The notes: a model not told the origin generated them from the letters alone. Shown: positions 1 through 15,600, counted from the first letter of the stretch. The stretch is DNA of 64,000 nt from Archilochus colubris (GCA_023079485.1 CM041083.1:173655480-173719479), one strand, 5' to 3'. Numbers and translations: made by a program.

Positions 1-582
1 CCAGAATGGAGTGACTCTGGGAGAGCAAAACTCTGGGATAGACTCCAGAGCAAAACTCTGGAGATTATTTTTGCTTTGAGGTGCATTGAGTGGATCTTCC
101 AGCAGAGAGGAAACCACTGCTGTGTGTTTTGGAGAGGCCTGGAGCACTGCATGGTTCTAGGTGCCTCTGTCTGACGACAGCATCTCCAAACTGATGGGGC
201 AGTGGAGGTCTGCTAGGCTACCTGTTGCCTTGATCATCCCAAAACCTTAGCTGAGGTATTGAATGAACAGTGGTGTTCTAGTCCTTGGAAAAGGCAAAGA
301 CCAAAAAGCCATATCAGTTTCCAAATGCTGTTGTGATGTGTTCAGTTAAGATGAATACTGCATGGAACCAAGAAATGGGCTACCATCAGTCTTTACAGAG
401 ATTAATCTGAGGTTGATGTAAAAGGCTGCTGTAGGAGTTTGCAGGGGTTTTTTTCCCCCTCTAAGCAAAATAATTTATTTTTGAAGGAGGTTTTGTGCAT
501 TCATCATCACCACTTTTTGTTTTCATTTCACCATTACTTTTTCATTCTTCCTCATGTGTGTGTTGTGCTTTTTCTTTTGTAG
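1..582 (+). other. WDFY2: WDFY2 intron 1 (3' end)
   Basis: This is non-coding sequence before the first exon in the window. A short motif, GAGCAAAACTCTGG, occurs twice between about 23 and 62. The last 40 nt form the polypyrimidine tract and acceptor. I see nothing else. Confidence 0.85.
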
Positions 583-650
583 AACAGTTCGTGTCTGGCT
601 GAAGAGAGACAGTGGGCAGTACTGGCCCAGCATATACCATGCAATGCCAT
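583..650 (+). CDS. WDFY2: WDFY2 coding exon 2
   Basis: The exon follows a pyrimidine-rich tract ending in AG at 581-582 and is closed by GTAAGT at 651. It begins with the third base of codon 46 and ends with the first base of codon 69. It reads [22 protein letters not shown], the end of the first WD40 blade with its VRVW strand. One coding exon must precede it to the left. Confidence 0.95.
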
Positions 651-3600
651 GTAAGTATAAAGAAGTACTCACTATCTATTGTGTACTTGGAAAATGGCTT
701 TTCTGATTTTGATGAAGCTTCATGTTTATTAGCATTTGCAAGTTTACTACTCTGTATTACATATTGTTCTTGAACAATCCTCTTGGTTTCTGTTAAGCTT
801 TACTAAGTTGCATGCTGATGTTTCTGAGAGTTATCAGAAATTTCAGCAGCAAAAGGATACAGATAGAACTAGCAAGGGATGAGCATTTCATGCAAACATC
901 GTTTAAAAAGTGTGGGAGCTCAAAAAATAATCTTGCATTCTGCCACTAATGGAGTTCATAAAGCCTTGTAAGTCTTCACTATAAATCACTCTGCCCTTCC
1001 TACTCCATGCACTCAGTCCATTAGGGTGCAATGGTATTTTTGGTAAGAGCTTTATTTTATTTGGTAAGAATTTAATAGCCAGCAGAAGTTAGTATGATAG
1101 AGAGGGTACTAGACAGGGATGGTAGCTCTTCCAGCAAAGAAGGAGAATAATTTTACTTCTGCAATTAAGGGTGGAAAACCAAGTCTCCTTGATGGATCCC
1201 TTCAGTGTGATCTGTTGTGTATCCCTCTCCTAAATAGGCTGTTCATGCTTTAGCAGAAGCTGCAGATGGATGTCCATTTTTCCAAGAGGCAGTTGAAGAA
1301 ATCATAGCCCTGGCTGTTTGTCATAACCCCTGTGCTGAGTGCAGCAGGGGTGTGCTGATGCTTCTCAGTTATCTTAAGATGTGCTGGGTTACCCTGCCTT
1401 TGGGAAGCTTATGAAGCTGACCTTAAATCAGCAGACTGGAGAGCATTTGTCAGGTCCCATCAAGGTGTTCTTACTCTCTGGAGAAAGAAATACTTTAAGC
1501 TAAGATAGCTAGATTTGTAAGAGACATCTGTGCCCGTGATCTGTATAGTATATAATAGATACACAAGTTTTAGTACTACAACAACATCAGCTTGGGAATA
1601 GCCGTGGTGTTTGCTCTAGGAAAGCATTCATTTGGTAGAGAGAAGGATCTCTCTTCTTCCTTTGGGGATGGACCAGCTCATAAGAATGCATCAATCCTCA
1701 AAGGTACTTTCTGCTCAAAGTTTTGCACAAAAAGGTACTGGAAACCAGCCAGTAGCCTGAATGCCCTTGACCTGCCCTAAGAGTTTTGGTTTTTTCCCCA
1801 AAGTGTTACAAAATAGCTATTTTAGCAGCTTGGCAGTTATGCTTCTCTATTTCATGTGATGCTTTTGCATAAGTTTGCCATTTAAAATCTTGTTACGTCC
1901 TCCTATGATCTTAGCAAGGTCTTATTGCCAGTAATAGAAATTATGCAGTAGACCCAGATCCATTTAAAGGGGACTATTTTAAAGCTCATTCATAAATTCA
2001 ATCACCTGACACTCCTCCTTCACTTAAAAGGCTGGTAAGCTTTGATCCATGAGATTAAAATTATGCTGGTGTTATTCACCCATTTCAAGAAGGATCAGGG
2101 ATAAATAATACCTGGAGCAATTGCAATATCATCCATGGCTTTAAGCTTGGAAGTTGTTGTAAGAGTTCTAAGTAAACTTCTGCACAAGTCTGCACTTGAC
2201 TGGAAATGATCATTTTGTCTGGTTCCATGTGGATCAATCACCTTTTTGGTGGTCCTCAGCTTTAGGTTCACATTGGCTTTTGGTTTCTAGAGAACAACTT
2301 CTCAGAGGTTGTCTGTGTGAAAACATTGTAGGCACCATGGTGCATTTGTGCTGCTTAAGCTGTGAGTGGCTGTGAGTGCTTAAGCCACTCAAGCTGTGAG
2401 TGGCTGTCCCACCTATGCTGTATCACCCACACCCTTTTCTGAGTTGATATCAAGTACCCTTAATAACTAAGTTTGTGTCCTGGATACTCTGGGAGATGAG
2501 GAGTTGGGCCAAGTAAGCCATGTGATTTGGTCAAGATCTAAACTCATGGACTGGAGTAAAAGATTTATTGTAGTGAGGATCAGTGAAGAGTCAAAAATGA
2601 GGCAGAAGAAATGCTGTCTGTCTTATGATGGTTTTCACAGGTAACATTTTGCTTTGAACCAGGAGGCTAAAGTAGCTGCAAAGCAAAACATGCTCCTTTG
2701 GTCTTAAACCATGCTACTTTTAGGCAATGTAAAGGAGGGTTCCTGAAACTTCAGGTACTAAGTTTGTATTTCCCTTCTCCTGCTGTCAGCCTCTAATAGG
2801 AGTGGCACACTGTTGAGTGCATGAAGGATGTAATTTGGCTTCTCCTTAATTCATTTCCCAAAGGCTAAAATCAGTGTGTATTTGCCCTGCATTTAAGATA
2901 AATACTACAGCCAGGCTTCTGCATCAGTAATATCCTGTCTGTCCTCTCTAGCAGTTCAGATCCATCTTTTTCTGGTCTAAAATCTAAATCATAGCTAGGT
3001 ACTGAAGCAGAGGGCCTTAGAGTGCTGGGTTTTTTTCCTGTTTACATCTCACAATTTTCAGAGTTTGGTTTGAGGTGGTTTTTTTTCCTTTCTTTTTTTC
3101 TCCTTTTTTTTTCCTCTCGTCCTCTTCTTAATGAACTTTATTCCTGAAATATCTGAATGTCATCTTATTTTCAGTAAAGCATAAGGTACTGCAGTCTTGT
3201 TATAGCTGGCATCACTTGAAGTACAGTAGTGTAGCTAATGTGGACATAATTTTAGTACTGACAATGGTTTTTTGAAGGGCAGCATGTATTACTGGAGAAT
3301 CCCCCTAGGGAACAATTATAGCAAAATGAGTATCTTTACACCACTCTGACTGTGTACACATAGGTCTGGAATTTAGAAGTGACTTTTTTTTATCAACCTG
3401 TGTCAAGAGGTTGCTTGCACCTTTCTTGTCTGAAGTGTTTGAGGCTATTTGGGAAAAGCATACTTTAAATAGCTACTTTACCTGAGGATTTTTTTTTCTG
3501 TGAGCTGTTTGTTACCTTCAGAGCTACTAGTAGCTCTTTCAATGTGTGCACAATGTCTGACATTTGAAAGCTGATATATAGATTATGCTTGTTCTGGCAT

Positions 3601-6600
3601 TAAGTGTGCCTTTAAAAGTATTTGATGTTTGTTCTGCTTAGGAATGCTTTTTTCCCCCCACCTTTTTCCTACATATGTCCTGTTCTGTTACAGCCCTAGA
3701 AGACTCAATGTAATAGTAGTGCACCAGCAATCCAAGGCATGATTCAGGTTTGCCTTTTCTGGGGGAGAGGTGTAGGAAAGAACAATTTTGTCACTGTTAG
3801 TAGCCCTAATTTTAAGTGTTTCCTTTATGGCAATTTTCTTGAACTGAAGTATTTTCTTTGATTTAGTTCATTCGACCCTTCCAGATGAGAAATAAATCAA
3901 GGTGCCTGCCTGGATATAGATCTGGTGTAGTCTTTATGCTTGCAGCTGGTTGTCTTTTAGGAAATGTTTCAAGGGGAAATCAATGCTGAAGGTAGAACAA
4001 GTTCCTTTACACGGTCAACATAGATTCTCCTCTTCTTCATGTAGCTTTGCTGCCAACTTAAACTATCAAGGAAGATTTGCTGAGCTACAGAGTGCTTAAT
4101 CCTAGGTGAGATGTTACACACATTGAGAATACACCAGATATACTTTACCACAAAAGAGAGGAGTCCAAGCTTGTTAGCAACACAACTGTAATCACAGTGT
4201 AGAGCAGAAACCAAGAGGGGAGGGGGGGGAAAGCAGAATTAAAAGCACATCTGACTGTGCTCAACATTTATCACAAGAATATGGTTTAAAAACCACTCAT
4301 CACTATTGAAGGAGTAAGAATACCTGTGCTTAGATGCAGTTGGCAATTGCTGATCAAAAAGGGTTACTGAAGGTTTCTTTTGGAACAACAGGACTCTCAG
4401 CTGCATGCTGCTGTATTGAGGGGCAAAAATGATTCCTGTCTTCTGAAACAGCTTCAGTTGCTCAATTAAACTAAGCATAGCTCCTGAATTCTTGCAACAA
4501 AATACTGATTTCACTCTTGATGCCAGATTCTTGAAGGAGAGTAGTATGACTCACTTGTATTCAATTTAAGAGTATATCCTTATGCTTGGTAGAGTAATAC
4601 TGATATAATAAAACAGTGGTTAGTTTTTTAAACAGTCTTTTCTTTTGGCCATAATATGTGATAGTGTCATAGTGTTGTCTATGATGAAACCAGACTAAGG
4701 GACAGCTGAACTCTAGAGTCCTTCATATTGGCCAATATGTTGATTTCTACCATGTTAACTTCCTTACTGCAGGTATAGGATGCAGGCCTCTGATTTAATA
4801 AAGTGTTTTCTTATATTGTTAGTAAAGTTCAGGCAAATGTAATAAACTAAGTTATACAGATAAATAATCTCTCAGATTTACACTGAAATGTCAGGTGTCT
4901 CATATCAAAACACCACCACTGCTCCACACTGTGTGGCATGCCTATTTTCAGATAACTGTAAGAAAAAATTAAGCAAGAAGTAGCTGTTGTTCCATGTCTA
5001 ATAGGATAGGGTTGAATGACTTGCAAGAATGGGGTTTTTTTGTTTGTTTGTTTGAGTTTTTTAATTCTTGTCAGTTAGAAGGGGCAAAATGCTGAACAGT
5101 ATCATAAAGCATGTTAGCCTAGTTTTAGGCTTTCCAGAACTTTGAGAAAATGAGAATCTCAGTTTTGTTAACTTCATCAACATGTTCATTTTTTTCAGCT
5201 CCATGTTCATGCATGTCTTTTAACCCGGAAACCAGAAGGCTGTCCATAGGTCTAGACAATGGTACAATCTCAGTAAGTACATCCAAAGATTTCTAGTTGA
5301 AATCCTTCCCTTTTGAGAAGTATATGTGTGATGTTGTGGTGAGGATATTTTTGCTAGACTTTGGGAGAGACACTTTTTATTGCTAATGAAACTGAATCTG
5401 TAGTGTAGAAAATGGCAGATTATTACAAATTTCATTCCTACCACCACAAAGAGATTGAGTGGGGTTTACAATATTTATTAGGCAACTCAACAAACTGTCA
5501 ATTTGCATATCTCAAAAATATCAATGCATAAAACCAGCTGTTCTTTTAATAAATTTAAATACCTTATCAATCATACCATACCAAACCAAAGTTTTCTGAA
5601 AGCAACAACTAGGAGGGAAAAAGTGATCTTCTGAGGGGCAAAAGGTGGATTTCTGTTCCATATCTATCTGCTTCTCCCAACTTCATTCAGATTTTGTTTT
5701 CCCCTCACTTCCTTCAAAAGAGTTGCTCCTAACTGGAAGTGCTGTTGCTGAAAGATTTGGTTCGTTAGCATCTAAGAGATATCTGTGTATGTGGAAAGGA
5801 AGCAGGGTATTAAAGGAAGAATCTCTCTTGTAAATCTGGGGCAGAAAGTCTCAGTTGACCTTATTCATTGGATGTTTCTTGAGGGATGATGAGGAAAGTG
5901 TTATATTGCTTTGTGGGAGGGTCATGGGTCAGAGACATATTTTTCACCTATGCCTCATCATTAGACTCCTCTTCCAGTTTAAGATCATTTTACCATCAGT
6001 TCAGATTTTCACTGCTGTTGTCTCTGCCTTAAGGGCATTATAACTGAATTAGTTTACAGGTTGACACAAGGGCAGCTGTCTGCACCAAGGCTGAGATGGT
6101 ATTTGAGGAAGGCTGTGACCCTTTTAGCTGCTGCCTGTGAGCTGTATCAGAGATGTGAAGGTTTTGACCTATAAAGCTATTAGTGGCTAATAGGTGAGAT
6201 TGGGGTTTTTTTGTGCCCACTGGAGATTTCTACTTTTGCATCTAGGAGATGGGACAGCTGCCAGAGAATTCCCTGAACTGCTGAAATTCCCTCCTTCCCA
6301 CTAGCTGTAATTTGCCAGTCCTACTTTTGTTCTCACCAAACCTTTGAGGAATTTGAAGGCAACTGTAAATAAGGCATTTAAATACTCTGGCATAATGGAA
6401 GAGATGTCTTCTTTGTCCTCAGGCATTTTGCCTTCAAGAGTCAGAGGGTGCTGGAGTCTGAATGGAATCATAATGTTTCCCGTTCTGAAGCTAAAGAAGG
6501 TGAATGAGATATGGAGGTGTTAAACCAATGTGTGACTTTGGGTCACCATGGTCTGCCAACTATGATTCTGTTCTTTGCTAACCTGGGCTTCTCTTTTCTA

Positions 6601-9600
6601 TGTCTTCTGGATATAAGTACATAGGAAGAGTGAAGTCCCTTGTAGATGCAGTCATGTGGTAGAGGATTGTGCAGAAAATGCACTCACAAGCTTCCACAAA
6701 TGAAGAAATGTTTCCCTCTGGAGAAAACCTGAGGTTTTTAAGAGAAGCTCCCAACTGTAATGTGCTACAGGAACTGGTGGAGATGGGAATGGAAGAAGTG
6801 CAAGGGAATCCCAGTATTCAAGTCCCAGCAATATTGGGGTATTAGAGAAATTCCCTGGGTACTTGGAAATGGGTTACAAATCACCCTCTGGATTTTCATT
6901 CCTGGGAACAGCTGTGATGATCAGGTTATCACAGGAGTATGGGAGCAGGGCACACTGACCACAGAATAGAGAACACAGAATGTTGTCACTGCAACAAGGT
7001 GACCTTAGTGCTCTTACTTTTAACTGTGTAGCCCTCTAAGTGAAAGCACAGATTATTTACTTGAGCAGCTTGAAATATTTAAGAAGTGGTCAGATGTTCT
7101 ATGTTAACACTTCTGGTAATGCTGAGCACCCTTGTGTATGCTGAGTACAGGACCAAAAAAAAAAATTAATCTAAAAATCATTCAACATCTTCACTTTGTG
7201 TAGAAAGAAAGGACTCCTGGCAAGGGCTCTAAGCTGCTAAAATACTCATGAAGGTGCCACACAATCTCAAACTGATATTTTTGCAGTGCAAGAAGATACT
7301 GTTTTTACTTTCAGTTGTATACTTACATAAAAAAGTGGCATTGCCATTTTTATTTTACATGAATCTTTTTTAAGCTGTATAGATTTTGGTTATAAGCCTG
7401 GTAATTCAGAAATGTATATAGGACATTTTATGAAGCATTGGCTTTAATGCTGCTATCCAAGAAAGATGGTCCAGCAAAGTCCCCATGTTTCTTTGTGAAA
7501 CAGGGTAACAATTTTCGCTTCTACAAAGGTGAAGAGATTGTTTTCAGCCTTTTGTAATTTCTCAGCATGAAGGCTGCACAAATGTGTGGAGCATAGGACA
7601 AAATTCTCTTGAGCAAAAGATTGTCTAACATCTTGCTTGAAGTGTAGTGCTACATAAATTAAAAAAAAAGAAAGAAAGAAAAAGAGCAAGCTATGATCTT
7701 TCTTTTTTACACTTTGCTAGCCTTTTGCTTCAGGAGAAAATGCATTTTTGTTATTTTATGTCTTAGGGGTTGCCTGAGGTCCCTTTTGTAAGCCAAAAGC
7801 CTTTATTGTGGTCGTAATTCCTCGCTCTGCAGTGGAGAAAAAACATGATTTAATGGGTGAAAGTCTCTCAAGATACAAGAAGTAACATAGGAAAGGTCTG
7901 TTATCTGCAATAGACAGGAGACTTCCACAGCCACGATGAGACTTCTCACCTGGTTTCATCCATCTGAAAGTTATCTTCCTAGATGAAGTTAATCATTAGG
8001 TTCTGCAGCCAGCTGAGAAAAGGTGAATTGCCTTTGGACATAGGCATGTTACTTAACCTAGAAACTGGTTTAGAAAGGCATAAATCTCTTTCCCCATTCT
8101 TGGGGAGATTTAAATGAGGGATGTAGCTTTTAGGTAGCTGAGACTGAATTAAATTGATCTTTTTTGCTGATGATGCTTGGGTCAGGATGGAGCTGTTACA
8201 GACTTAGAGCAGAGCCACAAGGAAAACAGGGCACCAGAAAAAAACATGTCCAAATTCTTCCTTGGGAATGGTACTTATTAAGATAGATATATCTTCCATA
8301 ACATCTGATCTTGCAGGTGTCTACAGGTTTTGCCATAAAAACCACTTTGAATACCTGAGATTGAGTCAGAGTCTACTTGCTGATGTGCACCCTTCTCCTC
8401 TGCCTCTGTGGGAAGTTTACTGGTCTTTCCTTCAAGAAAACTACATGTCCTCTCCTAGTTTTTTTACTTTATAAAGTGAAAAGGCTGTGATCATTTTACA
8501 GAGATTTCTTTGCAACAGACATAGATGTAGGGTCTTACAGTAGTTTTAAGAGTTCATTCTCTTCCATTTCTGAAGCAGATTTATTGTTCTCTGAGACATG
8601 ATGAGAGTGCTGCCGCCCACTTTTGTTAATAGGGCAGAGTCAAGTTTTTAAAGAGATCCCCAATGTGCCATCAAAATGGCATCCTCCATCAGAGAACAAA
8701 TAGTAAATTGCCTGGGGTGGCAACTAGGTTGTGAATGGGTAGCAGATAATATATAAAGATTATTAACTCTTAGAAATTGATTCTGTTGCCTACACAGATG
8801 TCTCTGGTGCTTTTTTGGGATACATCAGCTGGCATCCACTGGCAGCTCTGGAAAGGCATGGGTCTCACTAAAGCCTGGGTTATGTCAGCCAGCCCCTTGG
8901 CCAAGGACTCTGAGGTGGCACATATATAAGCATGGATTTTCTTTGCCTTAAGAAGAGTAATTTGAAACAAGTTCACAGAAATCACAGAGTGTTAGGGGTT
9001 GGAAAGAACCTCGAGAGATCATCGAGTCCAACCCCCCTGCCAAAGCAGGACCACCAAGTGTAGGTTACACAGGGATGTGTCCAGGTGGGCTTTGAATGTC
9101 TCCAGGGAAGGAGACTCCACAACCTCCCTGGGCAGCCTGTCAGTGCTCTGTCACCCTCACAGTGAAAAAGCTTTTTCTTATGTTTACATGGAACCTCCTA
9201 TGCTTCAACTTACACCCATTACTCCTTATCCTATCGCTGGTCATCACTGAGAAGATGCTGATAATCTTTCTAGGGAGAGGATTTACAGAGGTTTTAGGCT
9301 CAAGAAAAGTTTGTAGTGGGTGTATATGTCTCCATACATGCTCCATGAAGACATAGTAGGTTCTCTGTGTAACAGTGAGCACTAGATTGGATGATATTTT
9401 CAGATGCTCAAGATTTCTCCTTTCTGCACTATGTAAGCTTTCATGGCACCAAGTTACCATTGTAATAATAACCTTGCCAGGAGTGATCCCTAACATTCTC
9501 AGGATGGCAGAAAAAAATCATGAAGTAGCTCCAAAAAAATCCCTGAAGAGCAAAGGGCAATCTTGCCAGAAAAATAACCCCACGAAACTTCTAATCCCTG

Positions 9601-12600
9601 CTAGGAGGGGTTTTGGCTTTGCCAACTTGTGTGCTCTGATAAATCTTATCTTCTCCTAAGCAAAAGGGCTCACACAGGACTTGGAAATCTTTCTGTGTTC
9701 TCTTAACAAGCACCGACTGAGCTGTGTGAGTGACCTCAGCCTTTTTAGCTCATTAAGAAGAATCAAAAAGCTGCCTAATGAGAACTGAGCGTCAGTAGCT
9801 CTGAGAGGAGCAAAACATCTGCGTAAGGAAGGATGAAAAAGCAGTTTCTGCTGGTACAATGTTGAAGAGATGTTGTCGGTGTTTTTCTAGTGCAGATGAC
9901 ACAAAGTGTGTGCAATAGGGCATGAATTTCTTGAGCAAGGTGCCCTGTGCTAAAATACCTGCCCATTGATGCAACTGATGCATTTGGCCTTGAGAGGGAG
10001 AGGGGAATGAGTGCAATGGAAGAACATGTGATAGTGTACAGGGGAGCAGAGGGTAAAGGACCCAAAGAAAGATTAGAAGGCACAAAACAAGAAAATGCAT
10101 TGCCAATTACCATGTGCTTTCAAAGGAGAAAATGAGAAGCAAGAAGCTTTCAGGAAAAAAAAAATTAAAAAAAAAATAAAAATTCTATCCAGTATTCAAG
10201 TTAATGAAACTGTGTTTATTTTGTACTGCGTTTATCTCCTTGGATGGAATAATACATTAATAGTACATAGCTGTAGTTTGTAAAAGAATACAGAGCTAAT
10301 CAATACTTGGGTAAACCTTACAAATCAAACACTGCTTACTGTGTTGGATTCACAGTACTGTAACAGAGAGGCTCAAAAGCCTTTTCAGTCTCTCACTGAA
10401 ACTGTGGGACTGTCCGGATCATGGAGCAGAGTGGCCAAAGGAAAAATGCAAAGAAGTATGAGAATTCAAATTACTCTTTTCATCCCACCCAAAGTCACCA
10501 GGATCTGTGTACTGCCAAATTGGTGGGAAGGGCAGACACACTCTCCCACCATGTGTTGCAGCAACTGAAGCTGTTGCCCTTTAGGTAACAGTAGCAGAAA
10601 GTTTGTATTTTTAGCAAAGGGTCTTGCTTTGTAGTAAAGCATTTCATGTGGTGGTTTAGCATTCTTCAGGCAGTGGTTAATGAAATAATTTCCCCTGTAA
10701 AAATAGGTATAGCTCAGGTATAGCAGATTTTTAACTTTCTGTGGTTTACAGAGTTAAGGTGACCCTGTTATTGAAACCCTGCTGACTTAATTGATTTGTT
10801 ACTGCTGTTTAAATAACACTCCCCACTGCAGTCCTCAGCTGCCAGGGGAAAGCTAGTGGTAAGTGGAGCAGGCCAAGGAAAGTAAGATGAAGTAGATCAA
10901 TTAAAGAGAGCATGTTTATAACTAACAAGCAGAAACCTAGAAACACCAAACTATGCAGCTGTCTCAACTCTCTTGTGGTTGTTTTTCTGGAAGCTGGGAT
11001 CTGCAGATATTCCACAGGGGACTACTGTAGCCTCTCCACCTTGGTGCCAAGCAGTAGATGTGAAGTGTTAGGGTAGTCCTGGTGCTGGAAAGCTATGCAG
11101 ATTACCCATAGAAAATGCAGAGTGACTTTGTTTATTTAATTCCAGTTTGGAAACTGTGGGTAAATAAATACTGGCTTTTCAGTGGTTAGAACAACTTTTT
11201 GGCACTAAATGTTTGGTTTGCCTTAAATATAATCTGTAGGTTCCTGAAGTGAAGTCCACTGCATCTGCATGTTGCACAGTTCTTTTGATAGTACTTATTC
11301 ATGAGGATGTCACAGCTGTATGCTTTGAAATTTAACCTGTGTTTATAATGCTTCTTGTATTTTTGCCTGATTTCCAGATTAGATGAGTTAAGTTTTACTT
11401 TTTCTGTCCACAAGGCAGATTAACTCTGGGAGTTTCTGTATAGTTTGCTACAGAACATTAAAAATTACATCTGTTTTACACTCCTTGCTTTTTCTTTGTG
11501 TGTTTCTGAGTGTGTGGTGTTTGTGTATAGATACCTAACAGCAGTTTGGTAATTCATGTGGTGAGGCTGCAGGGTCACCCTTTGCCTGGGTGTTTCCCCT
11601 AGAAAGATGTTGCAGGAGTTTTGTTGTGGCCACTTTATTTCCTTTCCTTTGAGCAACCTTTCCTCTTCAAAACAAACCACAGGGACATCCAGGTGCTCAG
11701 TCAGTTAACCCACAGAAGGTTTTTCAAGGAGCTGAGGCTGCTGTGCTGACTGTTAGCTGCTGGTTTCATCGTTTCCTCACTCAGAAGCCATTACAGGTGG
11801 TGAGGCAGGAGCCCCAGGGCAGCAGAGCTGCAGATCCAGTCCCCATCAGTGTTCTCTTCCCTGGCCACAGGAGCCAGCCAGGCTGGGGCACTCCATGTAG
11901 CTCTCCCCACGGGGTTTAGCACCCATGCTAAGACACCCAGTATCCCAAGAACAACTGCTTTTTTAGCCAAAATAGCAAAGCAAGAGAGTCTGTTTCTGAG
12001 ATAGCAGAATAAATATTATTCAGCAGCGGGTTAAAATCAAGGAGGGGCAAAGTCTGACTGTCTGTCTGAGGTGCCGAGAGGCTTTTGAACAGAAACCTGA
12101 AGTGTATTCCCATCATGGATTTATGCTACCTAGTTTGGACTGGCCAGCTTGAAGGGGCTCTAACATATCTATACTGGGCTTCCTGAGTGCTCAGGTTGGG
12201 GTGTACTGTGTGCTCACACAGGGATACAACCTTATACACACATGCACAGTGCTGTACACATTCAGGTACCTGCCCAGGCAGTCCTGAGCAATAGTTGTTT
12301 GCTACATGCCAGATCTCAGGTCTCATTTTGTGGTGCCTCAGCTCACAGCCAGGTCTTTCTGTCAGCTCTTTTGACTTGTTTTTCAATAATTCCTCTTTTA
12401 TCCCCACCATTCTGTTCAGAAGCACTCGTGATGTTGTTTCTTAGGCAGCTTTAAAAAGTGAAATAATTTAGGTTTTTTAGATAGAGGTTCTTGAAATTAG
12501 CAAAAGTGAAAACACTCCCAAACACTTTATATCTCTAAGCATTGTTTCTTTTTTTTTTTCTTTTCCCCTCCCTCAGGAATTCATTTTATCTGAAGATTAC

Positions 12601-15600
12601 AACAAGATGACACTAGTGAAAAGTTACCAGGGTAAGATCGGTGTTAATTAGTTGGTATTGTCATTAATTTTTGTTAATGTTCTCTTGAGTAGTGTGAATG
12701 GTAAGGAATCTCCTTTACAGTGATTTATTTGGGTTCTTAAACTACTGTAAATGGTGGTTTTATCAATAGATCAATAATGTGCTTTCTTCTGAGATTACAA
12801 GACTTTTAAAGAGCTGTTTCATGTTCTGTTTTTCCTTTTAAATGTTCCTTTAGACAGCAAACTGTCCAAAACCCAGACTGTGTTTGGGGAAGAAGAGTAT
12901 TAATTTTTAATCCTTAGTAATCCCCTGTATGAAATGAAATTATTTAGGAAGCCAACCTGTTCTTTAGGGCTCTGAGGCATTTGGGTTTTTTGTTAGTCTG
13001 GCTGTATTTCAATAATTGTTGGTTTCAGTAATCTCAAAATTATCAGTGAACACTTGTCATAATGAAAGGTCAAGAAATACTAATTCATAGCTCTCCTAAT
13101 TATATCCTGGTATTCACTAATATGGTCTTTTAAGAAACCTAGCTATTTATTCTTGTCAGACTTCTAAAGGACACTCCACGTGGGTCGGGTATTCTTATAA
13201 GAGTAATAAATACATGCAATAATTTATTTTTATTCTCTTTTGCTGTTAGACTAATAGGTGGCATGGTATTATATGGTACCATTTCATTATGTGCTAAGCA
13301 TTGCATTTCTGTATAGAATCCTCTGACATTTTGGCTTGAGATTTCTCACATATGCTTTAAACTATGTATTAACTCATATATTTTGAGCTTTATACTTAGA
13401 AAGGTTGAGACATTAATTTAAATCTCTCAGTAGAGGCTCTGGGGATTGCTTTGTAACATTTAGATTTTAAGGTACAAGGAGAATCTTGATTTTTGCAGAA
13501 CATGGATAACAGTCATCAGCTTTTGAGTGTTTTACTTCAGTTCTCTCATGAATGCCTGGTGTGTTGTAAAGTTAAGCTAGAATGTCTGCATTTTTCCTTA
13601 GCTTATAAAACCTGAAGAAAAATATCCAATGAAGATAATATATATACATATATATATAGGATTCTTATAAAAGATTGTGCAATCTGACTGCACAAGTCTT
13701 TAGTATCCAAATTTGTGATTGCTCCACAATCACCAGTTTGGCATAGCTGGGTTTCATATTTAAGTGTTGTTGCACTAAAGAGTCTTAATGACTGTTCTGC
13801 AGCCTTCTTTATTATTAGCTTATCTATTTGCATGCTTGGATTCAATCCTGCAGACTAATCAGAGCATAGGAAAGGTGAGCTGAAGTATTTTCTTCTGATG
13901 TTTTGCATATGCAGAACAACACACACATAAGACCATTTTTCTTGCCAAGTTCATCAGGGAGAAGGCTGAAAATTTTGGAAGGGGGGAAGATATATCTTGG
14001 CAGTGTGGCAAAACAGCCAGTTGACTTTGGCAGCCCACCCCAGGCCTGGGGAGCAACTCATAAAATTAAAAAAAAAAAAATAAGGAAAATGAAGACTGTT
14101 CTCATGATCTACTGCAGCGTGCCAGATAAGCTGATCCTGCAGAGCATTGGAGGAGGCCTTTGGATAGGAAGATGCCTTTGGAGAACCTGTGTGGGTTATC
14201 CTGTGGGAGTTCAGATGGCATCCCTCAAAGTTTGGACAACAGAGGACTGTAATGAGGGTCCATAAGGATCAGTAGAGAAAGGCAACACAACTGATCACAT
14301 TCCCAACTGGAGTCACCTCATTCCTAGGGTGCCTGTCTCAGCATGGGAAGGATTTTGATCAGTTCTGGTCATTTTGTGCCAGAACTCTCAGACATTGTGT
14401 CAGAAAATTATATCTGAATGTTGTGGACTTTATTTTAAGGCAAGAGAAGCAATGCTTGTGCCCAGAATAGGCATCATTTCAGTTCTAGCCCAGACCATGG
14501 TGATCATCTTCAGGCACTTAAATCAGTGCATATGACACCTCCTCCATCCTTCAGGGGCACAGAGTCCTTGCTCGACTTTCCTACTTAGCTTCCAGAGTTT
14601 GATGTTGGGATTTCATTGTTCAAGCTGATGAAAAATGTATTCCCCTAGTTTAAAAAACAGTGGCAATGTGCAACTGGCCTCCTAGTTTTAGGAGTGGTGA
14701 CCCCAGGCTGCTGGGATCCCTCACATTCATGGAGGAGGATGTCTACATACTAACCTCCTCTATGCAAGGGTTACAGAAGCATTAGGGTTGGTCTTCTGCT
14801 TCCTGCACATTGCCAGCTGTGTGGGCAAAAGTTTGGTTTTGGAAAAATCTACTCTCAAATACTGTTGGAGGTGTTTCTCCCTCTCCTGCTGGCTTAGGAA
14901 GACCAGACTGCTGTTAGTGCTTCAAATGAAGATGGCAACCAGGGACCGGGGGAAATGGGTCCCAATTCATTGGTACAGGCAGGACAAGAATCTGTGAAGG
15001 GCCAGTAGGAAACTTTCCCTGGAACAGTGGTCAACACCTTCCCCAACCCAGCCAGACAGGGTCTGGGGATGGAGGAGAGCATGAAGACACACTCTGCCCA
15101 TCTCACCAGTAGTGCAGGAACCACACACTGAGCCACAGACCCCTCTGGGCCTCTCCCCTCTCCAGACCAGCAATGAAATGGCAATGAGTAGGTTACAGCA
15201 ACCCAGGGACAATCTCTCCTTGCTTCAGCTCCACTGGAAAGTGTCACTCAAAGTCCCAAGGGACAGTTGAAGAGAGCAAGTTTTTGACAGTGTAAGGGAG
15301 TTAAAACAAAGCAGATATTCCCCACTGTTTGCAGGGCACCAGTGACCAGAGACTGCAGCACAGTGCCTCCCAGCACTCCCATCCATAGAGACATGCTCCC
15401 TGGTTGTCCACTCCTCACCCTGGGTGTTGGTAGGGGAGCACAGCATCCCCTCTGCCACTTTCCTGGGCTTGACTGGACCTGTAGGGGAGGTCTGAGATCC
15501 TGGGGAAGCATCATGCAAGAGAGATGCTCTGGGACCTGCTGTTACTCACAGCCTCCTACAGCTTCACTGGGCCGTGCACCAGGAGGTGCTTCTGTGCTCC

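Noticed and set aside
9140..9496. Minus-strand open frame of 118 codons
   Set aside because: Its C-terminal part is the decayed CR1 RT tail ([14 protein letters not shown]). It is a repeat remnant, not a host gene.
13638..13662. Second AT-rich palindrome-like stretch
   Set aside because: It is a short (TA)n run interrupted by one C and is too short and simple to stand out.
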